Counted from the first letter of the stretch, positions 43,313-52,930 are shown. The stretch is DNA of 64,000 nucleotides from an uncultured Flavobacteriales bacterium (GCA_903935095.1 CAIZQH010000002.1:1-64000); one strand, 5' to 3'. Notes: a model not told the origin generated them from the letters alone. Program-made: numbers and translations.

Positions 43313-44016
43313 GGAAAATTGTGTTGACTGGCGCTTCAGGAGGTTTAGGTTTAGTAATTGCTCAAAATTTATTGAATGAAGGCTATTTTGTTCATCTAAT
43401 TGGAAATAAGAACACTTCCAAACTGCAATTAATTCATTCTAAATTTCTTGCAACTTCTAAAGTGTATTCAGTTGATTTTTCAAAAACGAGCGATTTTACA
43501 GAATTAGTAAATGAAATTGGTCAAATAGATGGATTGGTCCATACTTTGGGAGTTTCAAGTGCTGATATGAGTTGGAAAATTACTTCCGAAGAATGGAATC
43601 GAGTGATGCACTTAAATTTAACTGTTCCTTTTCAATTGACACAAGCCTTTACTCCTCAGTTACGAGCGAATAAGTTCGGAAGAATTATTTTCTTTTCATC
43701 TATCGTTGCTCAAAAAGGATTTATTGGCACGTCTGCTTATGCAACGAGTAAAAGTGCATTAATTGGATTGACTCGAACGCTTGCTGTTGAATTAATTAAC
43801 AGCGGAATAACTGTTAATTGTATTGCTCCAGGCTATATGGATAAGGGAATGATTGAAGAAGTAACAGATGAATACTTGAAAGAAATACTTGGGTTAATCC
43901 CTTCAAAAAAGCTAGGAGATTCAACAAATATAGCTCATACTGTTTCCTACTTGTTAAATGAAAAAGCGAGTTACATCAATGGTCAAGTGCTAAATGTTAA
44001 TGGTGGATTGAATTAA
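43309..44016 (+). CDS. SDR family oxidoreductase (FabG-like 3-oxoacyl reductase fold)
   Basis: LTGASGGLGLVIAQNLL, FSSIVAQKGFIGTSAYATSKSALIGLTRTLAVEL, YINGQVLNVNGG. Confidence 0.92.
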   Translation: MRKIVLTGASGGLGLVIAQNLLNEGYFVHLIGNKNTSKLQLIHSKFLATSKVYSVDFSKTSDFTELVNEIGQIDGLVHTLGVSSADMSWKITSEEWNRVMHLNLTVPFQLTQAFTPQLRANKFGRIIFFSSIVAQKGFIGTSAYATSKSALIGLTRTLAVELINSGITVNCIAPGYMDKGMIEEVTDEYLKEILGLIPSKKLGDSTNIAHTVSYLLNEKASYINGQVLNVNGGLN

Positions 44017-44056
44017 GTGTTTTTACTATTACACTTGCAAGCTACACACGCTTCCT

Positions 44057-44182
44057 TTATATGAAATCTTTTAGGAGGACATCCCAAACCCATGTCAAAG
44101 AAAAGAAATCTAATTGCGCATCGGAAGCAACCATTTGATCCCATTTTCGTTTGTCAGTATGATGCGAGGAAAGAAGTTTCAC
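44057..44182 (-). pseudogene. Truncated N-terminal relic of a FemAB/GNAT-like acyltransferase
   Basis: Minus-strand translation VKLLSSHHTDKRKWDQMVASDAQLDFFSLTWVWDVLLKDFI* resembles family N-termini, including the one at 42383 (LISREEIQIDRWEEVIADSDNSIFLSFWYLDAVMQNW), then stops. Confidence 0.5.
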
Positions 44183-44314
44183 TGTTGAATTTTAAACGAA
44201 ATTAACGGAATAAATTCAGTTTTAGTATCTTCGAGATGGAAAGAATAAATATATTACTCTTTTTTCATTAACTTCGTTTCAGAGAATCATAATTAATCAA
44301 TTAAAACAGTACCC

Positions 44315-44650
44315 ATGAAAGCAATTAAAATTTTATGTTTTTCATTTTTCTTAGGACTTACAGCAGTGGCTCAACAAGCACAAACTCCTGAACAAAATGC
44401 TAAAACGATGACTCAAAGTCTAACAAAAATGTTGAATTTGACTCCTGCTCAACAAGATGAAGTTTATACGATTCATTTCGGAATAGCTAAAAAAAATGAG
44501 GGGATTTTAACGTCTGACTATACAGATGAGCAAAAGCAAGCGATTATTAAGTCGAACGAAGTGGCAAGAATCGCCATGTTAAAACACATGTTATCTGCAG
44601 AACAATTCGCTAAATTGCAAAAAGAAGAAGCAGAGCAATCAAAACAATAA
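44315..44650 (+). CDS. Small secreted Spy/CpxP-like or DUF4890-like helical protein
   Basis: Signal peptide MKAIKILCFSFFLGLTAVAQ; LTPAQQDEVYTIHFG...SAEQFAKLQKEEAEQSKQ. Confidence 0.55.
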   Translation: MKAIKILCFSFFLGLTAVAQQAQTPEQNAKTMTQSLTKMLNLTPAQQDEVYTIHFGIAKKNEGILTSDYTDEQKQAIIKSNEVARIAMLKHMLSAEQFAKLQKEEAEQSKQ

Positions 44651-44661
44651 GTAATTTCATT

Positions 44662-44699
44662 CAAAAAAAAATCCCTGAGCTATTCAGGGATTTTTTTTT
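44662..44699. terminator. Bidirectional terminator
   Basis: aaaaaaaaatccctga-gctat-tcagggattttttttt between convergent genes. Confidence 0.9.
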
Positions 44700-44710
44700 G
44701 CTATTACTTT

Positions 44711-46969
44711 TTACTTCATCAATTTCAGTGTTTTTATTCCATGCTCATTTTGAATGCTCACGATGTACATTCCGTTCGACCAATTCGCTGTAGAAATAAT
44801 AGTTTCAGGATTTGAAAATTCATCGTTCAACAGAACTTTTCCATTCACATCGATGATGGATACATGAGCTGCCATTTGATTATCCAACTGAATCGTAACT
44901 TGCTCGTTAAACGGATTTGGAAAGATACGAACCTCAAAATCCGCCTGTTCTACAGAAGCAAAGCAATTATTGCTTGATGAATAAGTGGGTATCACATAGG
45001 CAAAAGTCGCTCCCCCATCTGGACATCGAGCGTAGGCAACATCTGTTATCTGTACACCAAAGCCTACTTGATCATGGAAGACAGCACCGTTACTCAATAT
45101 GACTAATTCACCAGAAGCATTCAATTTGAATGAGGCATGTAAGCCTGATTGAAACAGATCATTATCCGCCCAAACAATTAAATATCCATTGGCAGGAATC
45201 GTTGTGGTTACTGGAAACGACCATTTCATCAAATTCAAAGCATCATCCGTTAAATACATCCCAGAAAGATCAATTGGATTCGAAGTGGTATTGTACAATT
45301 CAATCCAATCATCGTATTGACCATTTTGATCCAATGCTGAAGCGCCATTCGAAGCAACAATTTCATTGATTAATACGGACCCAACGGTTGGGAAAGGAAC
45401 GGAAACCGTTAATGAATGGTATTCATGCTCTGCTCGTTGTGGACTAAATAATCCAGCACTCGCATTCTCCGTATAGATGTAATATTCGAAAACAACGCCA
45501 TTCACGAGGGCATCAACTCCGTAAACATGATCTCCTGCTGCACCATCATTATGTGATCCATCGTCGAACATCGCTACACGATTGAACTTCAATTGGTGAT
45601 TCGTCCGGTATCCCAAAAAGACAGAAGTTTCATTGGCGCAAGTGGCATTGATTGTTATCGTTTGATTATACACAGGACTAGCAACAGATGAAGAAAAACT
45701 AGAAATCGTTGGTGCAACCAAAACATAATTGGCATTTGAATTGAAATAAGAAACACGTGCACTCATGAGGGCTTGAATCCCAGGAATACTAGAGCCACCA
45801 CCTGGACCACCGGATCCAGTTACTGCGGTTGTTAAACTATTTTGAAACTGTGTGTACGTGTAAAATTTATAGGGGTCAGAATTCACCGTTGCATCAATCG
45901 TCGTGCGAAGTTGATTGGCAACAGTCAAATAATAGTCATTTGCAAACATCTCCTGAACCATCGTACGAACATGCGCCATATACATGCGTTTATACATTGG
46001 ATTCCCCAAGATTTTCACAATAAGCGGATGAATCGTCGAAGTACTATTCGACATTGGATCTAATGTGGTCGTACTTGAACTGGAGCCTGTTCCACCAGGA
46101 AAGCCCGCAAAACTCATGTTTAAGTCCCAAACGGTTGGGACAAAGCGAAAGTTGTTATCCCAAGTCAAGTAATAATTTTGACGAAATGCACCACTGTAAG
46201 AATCTAAATTAACAAGGACATTATTGAAGGCTAACATCCAAATTGCCCGATCAATATCCAATTTTGATTCAATATTCGTAAAGTTATTATTCAGGATGTT
46301 GATTAAATCGACAAGGCGATTCCATCCATAGGAAGTTCTTAATTCATAACCATTTGCATAAACGCTACTATCCATACTGATGTATGATAAATCCGGACCT
46401 ATTGTACTTCCCGGTCCAGCCCCTCCAACTGGATTGCATTTAAAGTATGTATCCCCACTTTGATAATAATGATTCGCATTAAACGTTTTATTGATACTCT
46501 CCGCACTGGAATACAGGCCGCGATAGACACCGTTAACATACACATTGGCAAAATTTCCTTTCGGACAATCCATGTATTGCTCGAGAATCGCGTAGGAAAG
46601 AACCTCACGAATCATGGACGGATCCTTGTAACCATTTTGCAATTTAACATCTGTATATCCCTGGTAATCTTGATTTCCTTTAATGTGATCGAGTTCGATG
46701 TGCAAAGGATTCTTTTGATTTGTTGGACTGTAGGAACTGTTACCCTTGTACTTTACACCACAACTATCAAATGAAACTCCATTAATTCGAACAGAATCAG
46801 CGATAATATATGCTTCGGAAGCAACTGCAGCGTCAAGTTGTGCATCCCAATTCGAAAAACTAAAAAACACCTCAATAGTTTGAATTGTGGCACGATCATA
46901 GAAATTTTGAACCTGTGAAAAGTTGACAGAGCATGGAAAAAGGGAGAGAAATAAAAGGAGGTTTTTCAT
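44711..46969 (-). CDS. CotH kinase-like secreted protein with lamin-tail domain and type-A T9SS sorting domain
   Basis: DSVRINGVSFDSCGVKYKGNSSYSPTNQKNPLHIELDH (CotH); INEIVASNGASALDQNGQYDDWIELYNTT (LTD); VRIFPNPFNEQVTIQL...YIVSIQNEHGIKTLKLMK. Confidence 0.88.
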   Translation of the reverse strand: MKNLLLFLSLFPCSVNFSQVQNFYDRATIQTIEVFFSFSNWDAQLDAAVASEAYIIADSVRINGVSFDSCGVKYKGNSSYSPTNQKNPLHIELDHIKGNQDYQGYTDVKLQNGYKDPSMIREVLSYAILEQYMDCPKGNFANVYVNGVYRGLYSSAESINKTFNANHYYQSGDTYFKCNPVGGAGPGSTIGPDLSYISMDSSVYANGYELRTSYGWNRLVDLINILNNNFTNIESKLDIDRAIWMLAFNNVLVNLDSYSGAFRQNYYLTWDNNFRFVPTVWDLNMSFAGFPGGTGSSSSTTTLDPMSNSTSTIHPLIVKILGNPMYKRMYMAHVRTMVQEMFANDYYLTVANQLRTTIDATVNSDPYKFYTYTQFQNSLTTAVTGSGGPGGGSSIPGIQALMSARVSYFNSNANYVLVAPTISSFSSSVASPVYNQTITINATCANETSVFLGYRTNHQLKFNRVAMFDDGSHNDGAAGDHVYGVDALVNGVVFEYYIYTENASAGLFSPQRAEHEYHSLTVSVPFPTVGSVLINEIVASNGASALDQNGQYDDWIELYNTTSNPIDLSGMYLTDDALNLMKWSFPVTTTIPANGYLIVWADNDLFQSGLHASFKLNASGELVILSNGAVFHDQVGFGVQITDVAYARCPDGGATFAYVIPTYSSSNNCFASVEQADFEVRIFPNPFNEQVTIQLDNQMAAHVSIIDVNGKVLLNDEFSNPETIISTANWSNGMYIVSIQNEHGIKTLKLMK

Positions 46970-47155
46970 AAATAACGTTTGGGTTTATTGCTTTGATGAC
47001 ACTTCATTGTATTAATTGCGCACATTTTAAGCAATATTAAGTTAAAGTTAAGCATTTTTTCATGACCGGTCTTGAATGGAAGCTTAGGCATAGTTATTGA
47101 CAAGGCCTTGGTTATTTCTTCAACAAATAATTCATCTGTCTAAAAGGGATATACT

Positions 47156-47163
47156 TAAATTTG
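47156..47163 (+). promoter_or_regulatory. Candidate -7 box TAAATTTG for the GH3 gene
   Basis: TAnnTTTG match 18 nt before ATG 47182; -33 TTG not convincing. Confidence 0.4.
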
Positions 47164-47181
47164 AAACTGACAATTTATACT

Positions 47182-48327
47182 ATGAAAAAAATCATCACCC
47201 CATTATTTCTAGCCGGACTCCTATTTCAAGGATGTGCACAATCAAATGAATCCACAAAACAAGCGAAGGTTATTCAACCAAAAACGGAAATCAGTTTTGA
47301 ATTGGCTGATTTTCTGAAGGATAATCCTGCATTAGACAAAGAAGTTGAGCGTGTTTTTAAACAAATGGATGACACTGCCATTGTATCACAATTAATCATG
47401 CCGGCAGTTGGACGTTTAGGTCAAACAAAAGCAACCATTGATCAACACATCAAAGACCGTGTGATCGGCGGTGTTTTGATGTTAAATGGCACCAAAGAAG
47501 AATTCAGTTCATGGATAAAAGATTTTGAGTCCAACAATGCGAAATTCGGCAATCTCCCCTTCTTATATAGCGCAGATGCAGAACCAAGTTTGGTCAACCG
47601 AAAAATCGCAGGATCTACATTGGTTAAAAAAGCAAACGAACTTAAAAATGTGGATGAAGTGATTACATGTGCAAAAACCATTTCTGCCGATTTGAATTCA
47701 ATTGGAATTAATTACAACTTCTCTCCAGTTGTGGATATGTCACCGAATACAACGGTTGGATTCAGAAGTTTTGGTGCTGTTCCAGCGAATATCATTCCGT
47801 GGTCCGATGCATTTATTCAGGAAACACAACGCAACAACATTATCGCCACGGCGAAACATTTTCCTGGACACGGACTTGTTACGGGTGATACCCACAAAGC
47901 ATTGCAAGTGATTGATGGAGAGATGAAAGAAATCTGCAACTATCCCACCTTGATTGCAAATGGTGTTTTAAGCATCATGGTAGCGCACATTGCTGTTCAA
48001 AACAATGCGAAATACGACACAAAAGGATTACCGTCCACTTGTTCAGAGAAAATTGTCACTGAATTACTAAAAGACAGCCTTGGATTCAAAGGGTTAATTG
48101 TTACAGACGCGATGAACATGGGAGGCGTTGTCAATGTGCCTCAAGCGGCCTATAAGGCAATAAATGCAGGATGTGACATCGTACTAATGCCGTTAGATGC
48201 AAAGAAAGCTCACCAAGAAATTTTGACAGCTTACCGCACGAACAAAGAATTTAAAAAGAAAGTAGATGAAGCTGCGAAAAAAGTAATTCGCATGAAAATC
48301 GCATTGGGCTTATTAAAGGTGAATTAA
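47182..48327 (+). CDS. GH3 family beta-N-acetylhexosaminidase-like lipoprotein
   Basis: LAGLLFQGCAQ lipobox; GINYNFSPVVDM, ATAKHFPGHGLVTGDTHKAL, LIVTDAMNMGGV. Confidence 0.88.
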   Translation: MKKIITPLFLAGLLFQGCAQSNESTKQAKVIQPKTEISFELADFLKDNPALDKEVERVFKQMDDTAIVSQLIMPAVGRLGQTKATIDQHIKDRVIGGVLMLNGTKEEFSSWIKDFESNNAKFGNLPFLYSADAEPSLVNRKIAGSTLVKKANELKNVDEVITCAKTISADLNSIGINYNFSPVVDMSPNTTVGFRSFGAVPANIIPWSDAFIQETQRNNIIATAKHFPGHGLVTGDTHKALQVIDGEMKEICNYPTLIANGVLSIMVAHIAVQNNAKYDTKGLPSTCSEKIVTELLKDSLGFKGLIVTDAMNMGGVVNVPQAAYKAINAGCDIVLMPLDAKKAHQEILTAYRTNKEFKKKVDEAAKKVIRMKIALGLLKVN

Positions 48328-48851
48328 CCTAAATACAAATCGATTAATCCTTCAGGAGCTTTTACATAAAGCTCCTTTTTTTTTCGCTGAACTTTCTGTA
48401 CCAGTCCATCAAAAATTGGAAGCAATACCTCTACTCCATTTTTGTTTAGTTGCAATAATGGATTTGCCGCCATGTCAATCACATTTTCCACAATCCCAAC
48501 ATCACCATGAACTTCATCAATTACTGTGTAACCAATGATTTCATGATCGTAAAATGATGTTTGATCTAATTCTTGTAAAAATGCTTCTGGAAGGTAAACG
48601 GGCTTTTTCAAAATGCGTTGTGCATCTTGTTCACTGTCTACTCCTTGAAACTTCACCGCAACGAAGCCTTTGGTTTTGATTTTGATGTTCTGAACGAAAA
48701 ACGGAACAAGTCCACCATCTATTTCAACGAAAACAGCATCCAATGTTGCGTAATCTCCTGGATTAGAAACGTCCAAAAACAACGAAACTTCACCTTTAAA
48801 TCCGTGAAGTTTCGCTATTATTCCTAAATAAAAACAATCTTTTTTTTGCAT
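48324..48851 (-). CDS. rimM: Ribosome maturation factor RimM
   Basis: YLGIIAKLHGFKGEVSLFLDVSNP; IIGYTVIDE..GDVGIVENVIDMAANPLLQL; LPIFDGLV. Confidence 0.93.
   Translation of the reverse strand: MQKKDCFYLGIIAKLHGFKGEVSLFLDVSNPGDYATLDAVFVEIDGGLVPFFVQNIKIKTKGFVAVKFQGVDSEQDAQRILKKPVYLPEAFLQELDQTSFYDHEIIGYTVIDEVHGDVGIVENVIDMAANPLLQLNKNGVEVLLPIFDGLVQKVQRKKKELYVKAPEGLIDLYLG
48355..48384 (+). terminator. Rho-independent terminator for the GH3 gene, located inside rimM
   Basis: ggagcttt-tacat-aaagctcc stem followed by nine T on the + strand, 28 nt after the GH3 stop. Confidence 0.75.
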
Positions 48852-48856
48852 AAAGC

Positions 48857-49603
48857 TTATTCAGCCGCAGCTTCCTCTGATGCTTCTTCTGCTGCAGGAG
48901 CTTCTTCTGCTACTGGAGCTTCTTCAACTACTGGAGCTTCTTCTGCTACAACTTCTTCTGTTGCTGGAGCTTCTTCCGCAACTGGTGCTTCTTCTTCAAT
49001 AACTTCTTCAGCTACTGCTTCCGTTGTTTCTTCAACAACTTCTTCCGCTACTGCTTCGGTTGTTTCTTCAACAACTTCTTCCGCTACTGCTTCGGTTGTT
49101 TCTTCAGCAACTTCTTCCGCTACTTCTTCAACTTCCTCTACAACTGGAGCATTTTTCGCAGCAACTTGTGCAGCTTTCGCTAATTTTGCTGCTTCTTCAG
49201 CTTGTTGACGCGCAACTTTTTCACTTGCTGCATTTTTCGCCAATCCTTCTACTTTATTTTGAACTTTAGAATCTTTATTCGCTAACCATTGCGCAAATTT
49301 CTCTTCTACTTGCTCCAATGTTAACGCACCTTTTTTAACTCCGTTTAAAAGGTGGTTTTTGTACAAAACTCCTTTGTAAGATAAAATTGCACGAGCCGTA
49401 TCAGACATTTCCGCTCCTGTTTGAACCCAAGTCAAAGTTGCCTCAAAATTGATGTCAATTACCGCTGGATTTGCCGTTGGATTGTACGTTCCTAATTTTT
49501 CAATGAATTTACCATCTCTTTTTGCACGACTATCTGCAGCAACCAAATGAAAAAATGGTTTACCTTTTTTACCGTGTCTTTGTAATCTGATTCTTGTTGC
49601 CAT
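48857..49603 (-). CDS. rpsP: 30S ribosomal protein S16 with long Ala/Glu-rich C-terminal extension
   Basis: [42 protein letters not shown]; start corrected from 49699 to ATG 49603. Confidence 0.95.
   Translation of the reverse strand: MATRIRLQRHGKKGKPFFHLVAADSRAKRDGKFIEKLGTYNPTANPAVIDINFEATLTWVQTGAEMSDTARAILSYKGVLYKNHLLNGVKKGALTLEQVEEKFAQWLANKDSKVQNKVEGLAKNAASEKVARQQAEEAAKLAKAAQVAAKNAPVVEEVEEVAEEVAEETTEAVAEEVVEETTEAVAEEVVEETTEAVAEEVIEEEAPVAEEAPATEEVVAEEAPVVEEAPVAEEAPAAEEASEEAAAE
49002..49109 (-). repeat. Three tandem 36-bp repeats in the S16 C-terminal extension
   Basis: Units at 49002-49037, 49038-49073, 49074-49109 (acttcttcMgctactgcttcSgttgtttcttcaRca), 12-aa period around [12 protein letters not shown]. 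Confidence 0.92.
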
Positions 49604-49704
49604 AATTTTTACAGTTTGAGGTACGAAACCTACGTTTATAAATGAATTTGAAGGTGCAAAGATACAAAGGTTTTTTTGAATTTCGAAACTTCTAAACAAA
49701 GAAT

Positions 49705-51096
49705 CTATTTCCCTTTGGCTTTTATCACAATAATCAAAGTATAAAACATGATTTTAAGATCCAAGGCAAGACTTCTATTTTTCAAATAAATCAAGTCGAA
49801 TTTCATACGTTGTAGCATTTGCTCCACATTCTCAGCATATCCAAATTTAACCTGACCCCAAGAGGTGATACCAGGTCGTACTTTTGTTAAATGAATATAT
49901 TGCGGTTCCACTTGAACAATTTGATCAATGTAAAATTGTCTTTCGGGACGTGGTCCAACAAGCGACATTTGACCAAGTAAAACATTCACGAATTGCGGAA
50001 ACTCATCCAACCTCGTTTTACGCATAAAGCGACCAATCGGTGTGATCCGTGGATCTCCCTCAGAGGATAATTGCGGACCTTGTTCTTCCGAGTTGATGTA
50101 CATCGTCCGAAATTTTATTATTTTAAAAATCTTTCCATTGATACCAACGCGTTCTTGTAAAAAGAAGATTGGTCCGGGTGAAGAAAGTTTAACCGCCAAG
50201 GCTGAAAATAAATAAAACGGCAGCAAGCACCCAACTGCCAATAAAGAAATAACAATATCCATTAATCTCTTTACTTGTTGCTGTCCAAATGGCATCGCAT
50301 CCGGTATGATTTCAATTAATAAGGCCCCATAAATATTGGTCATTTCAACTGAACCTGAAAGAATGGCGTACATATCTGGCAGCAACTTCATGCGAATTCG
50401 ACCATTATCTATGCGTGAAATCATGTCCTTCAATCGATTATGATCAGAGCTTTCCACCGCTAAAATAACTTCTTCCACTTCATGTTGACTCATGATTTCC
50501 TCTAAATTATTGGCATGACCGAGGTATGGAACAGCCCCATCGAGCAAGGTATCCTTGCCATTTACATTCACATAACCAATGAAATAATTTGTATTTTGTT
50601 GTTGTTGAATGAGCTCATTATAAATTTCAACAGCCTTTTCATTTCCACCAATGATTATTGTTTTAAAACCATGTCCATTTGATCGAATAAATCGAATTAA
50701 CAAGCTGTTAAAAATCATTCTTGGTATAAGCACAATGAAAAAATGGAGTCCGAATAAAAATAAAATGGATCGGTAAAAATTTTGATAGCTCTTCACTTCA
50801 TCATCGATCAATAAGGTGAAGAATAAAATAATGGTTCCTAAAATTGAAGCTACCAATGTTAAATTGACCATTTTTAAACGGAACATTCTACGTATGTCGT
50901 GATAGGTACCTTGAATATAATATATGGAAAACCAAAAGACAGGAACGAGCGTGAGTCCTAAATAAAACTTAGCATCCGGAATAAATACTTGTTCTTCAAT
51001 TTGGGTTTTGCGGAAATAAAAAAATACTCCCCAAGCTAATGCCGCGAAAAGGTAATCGATGATGACCAAGCAAGAAGCCCAAAAACGATCTTTCAT
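49705..51096 (-). CDS. Undecaprenyl-phosphate sugar phosphotransferase (WcaJ-like polyprenyl glycosylphosphotransferase)
   Basis: Multi-TM N-terminus; [82 protein letters not shown]. Confidence 0.93.
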   Translation of the reverse strand: MKDRFWASCLVIIDYLFAALAWGVFFYFRKTQIEEQVFIPDAKFYLGLTLVPVFWFSIYYIQGTYHDIRRMFRLKMVNLTLVASILGTIILFFTLLIDDEVKSYQNFYRSILFLFGLHFFIVLIPRMIFNSLLIRFIRSNGHGFKTIIIGGNEKAVEIYNELIQQQQNTNYFIGYVNVNGKDTLLDGAVPYLGHANNLEEIMSQHEVEEVILAVESSDHNRLKDMISRIDNGRIRMKLLPDMYAILSGSVEMTNIYGALLIEIIPDAMPFGQQQVKRLMDIVISLLAVGCLLPFYLFSALAVKLSSPGPIFFLQERVGINGKIFKIIKFRTMYINSEEQGPQLSSEGDPRITPIGRFMRKTRLDEFPQFVNVLLGQMSLVGPRPERQFYIDQIVQVEPQYIHLTKVRPGITSWGQVKFGYAENVEQMLQRMKFDLIYLKNRSLALDLKIMFYTLIIVIKAKGK

Positions 51097-51097
51097 C

Positions 51098-51961
51098 TTA
51101 TTTATAAATGATTTTGATGTTATCTATACAAATAAACGTTTCTACTTGTCCTTCCTCCAAGTTTGCTTTAAAGGTTTGAATAAAATTGGAACCATTAGCA
51201 GAATTTCCTATTAATTCGGTCAGCTCTATGTACATCTTCTTCCACTTAATAGAATTTAATGCTTGTAAATTAAATCCAGCATTATCTTGATAAAAACTTC
51301 CATTCGTGTTTAAAGCTAAAAATCCTTGTACAAATTTGTTGGTGTTATAATAATCGATTTCGATAAAACACGGTCTATTCTTAGCTATAGCTAATTGTTC
51401 CGTTGTATTTGCTACCCAAACTGAGTCGAAGGCATTCAAGACAACTTTGCCATAATTAAACCCATTAAACGGAGTTAAATTATCACTGGAAACAAACAAA
51501 CTTGCCACACTTGTATTCGGGTCTTCTTGAATTTTTATAGACGCGTCCTCAAAATCCTCAATCCAAAAATTCGCATTATACACATAACTTGTTTTGGGAT
51601 TAATCGTTAAGGTCTGATCTTTGATTAATTGAGTATTTATCTCATATACATTCATAAAGGGATAAATCTTTTTATCCGTTGCAATTCCGTTGTTTCGAAC
51701 CGCGGGATAAATTTTCACGTTGACATTCCCTTCCTTTAAAATAGGTATTTTAAATGGCGTTTGAAAACAGCCTATCATTTGATCATCTACATATAACCAA
51801 ACATCTCGAAAATCTTGGGATAATTGGCCTTCAGCCCCAGACAAAGCGGGATTTGACTCAAGTACGAACGGATTCACTTCAATCCACGACGGATTTGGAT
51901 TATTCTTAATACAAGCCGTAAGAAATCCAAGGAAAACAACATACAATAAAACTCTCATCAT
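51098..51961 (-). CDS. Lipoprotein of unknown function
   Basis: VFLGFLTACIKN lipobox; no clear domain motif. Confidence 0.6.
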   Translation of the reverse strand: MMRVLLYVVFLGFLTACIKNNPNPSWIEVNPFVLESNPALSGAEGQLSQDFRDVWLYVDDQMIGCFQTPFKIPILKEGNVNVKIYPAVRNNGIATDKKIYPFMNVYEINTQLIKDQTLTINPKTSYVYNANFWIEDFEDASIKIQEDPNTSVASLFVSSDNLTPFNGFNYGKVVLNAFDSVWVANTTEQLAIAKNRPCFIEIDYYNTNKFVQGFLALNTNGSFYQDNAGFNLQALNSIKWKKMYIELTELIGNSANGSNFIQTFKANLEEGQVETFICIDNIKIIYK

Positions 51962-51985
51962 TTCGTTAACGTATAATTCTCGTTT

Positions 51986-52930
51986 TTATTGTAAAAAATG
52001 ATTGGACTCCTTTATTTGCTCCGAAATAAGTTCTGCGATTTGCAATGCGCGATGCGCATCCGTCAGACTAACCGTTGGAATTTTGGACGCTCGTATGGAT
52101 TCAGCAAAAGCGCTAAGTTCCGATTGAATCGCGTTGGTGTCTTCGACAGGAATGATCGAACGGACAAATGATCGCTGACCTTTCGAATCGATCATTAAAA
52201 TATTTCTTTCTGCTTCTTTTTTCAAAAAATCAACCGTTAATTGAGCATCTTCCATGTAAAAAGTCGTTTTTCGCTCTTTAATTTGCGAAATGCGCGACGC
52301 ACTTAAATTTGCCACACAACCATTTTCAAATTCTAAACGAACGGAAGCCATGTCGATTGATTCACTCAACACCTGCATACCGAAAGATGCAATCTTTTTC
52401 ACATTCGAATGAGCAATATTCAAAGCAATATCGATGTCATGAATCATTAAATCATAGACAACAGAAACATCTGTACCTCTTGTTTGAAAAGGCGCAGATC
52501 GCTGTGCTTCCATGAACAACGGCTTATCTATAAAGGACATCGAAGCAATTAACGCTGGATTAAACCGTTCAACATGTCCAACCTGAACAACCATTCCTGC
52601 TTCTTGCGCATAACGCAATAATTTATTTGATTCTTCGATATTTATACAAACAGGTTTTTCAATAAAGACATGTTTGCCACTTTTCAAAGCTTGAATTGCA
52701 ATTGAAAAATGAGTATGGGTTGGACTTGAAATAAGAATTGCATCCACGTGCACTAGAAGTGTATCTAAATGATCAAACGCTTTTAGGTTAAAATCGCGCA
52801 CCACTTCTGAGGTGATAACTGTATCGGTATCGTAAAACCCTTGAACGCTAAAATCAGTTGTTAATTCAAGCAAGTTTTGCAAATGAATTTTACCTAGATG
52901 ACCAGTTCCAACTACGCCAATTTTCAACAT
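51986..52930 (-). CDS. Gfo/Idh/MocA family oxidoreductase
   Basis: IGVVGTGHLGKIHLQNL, GKHVFIEKPVCINIEES, VQVGHVERFNPA, DLMIHDIDIAL. Confidence 0.92.
   Translation of the reverse strand: MLKIGVVGTGHLGKIHLQNLLELTTDFSVQGFYDTDTVITSEVVRDFNLKAFDHLDTLLVHVDAILISSPTHTHFSIAIQALKSGKHVFIEKPVCINIEESNKLLRYAQEAGMVVQVGHVERFNPALIASMSFIDKPLFMEAQRSAPFQTRGTDVSVVYDLMIHDIDIALNIAHSNVKKIASFGMQVLSESIDMASVRLEFENGCVANLSASRISQIKERKTTFYMEDAQLTVDFLKKEAERNILMIDSKGQRSFVRSIIPVEDTNAIQSELSAFAESIRASKIPTVSLTDAHRALQIAELISEQIKESNHFLQ

Noticed and set aside
49002-49109. Regular 36-bp repeat that could be taken for a CRISPR array
   Set aside because: Units are directly adjacent with no spacers and are in frame with rpsP (period 12 aa).
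48846-49208. ORF of 120 aa on + strand rich in Ser/Ala/Thr ([12 protein letters not shown]), resembling a mucin-like protein
   Set aside because: It is the antisense reading of the Ala/Glu-rich tail of S16; no independent start signals or domain.
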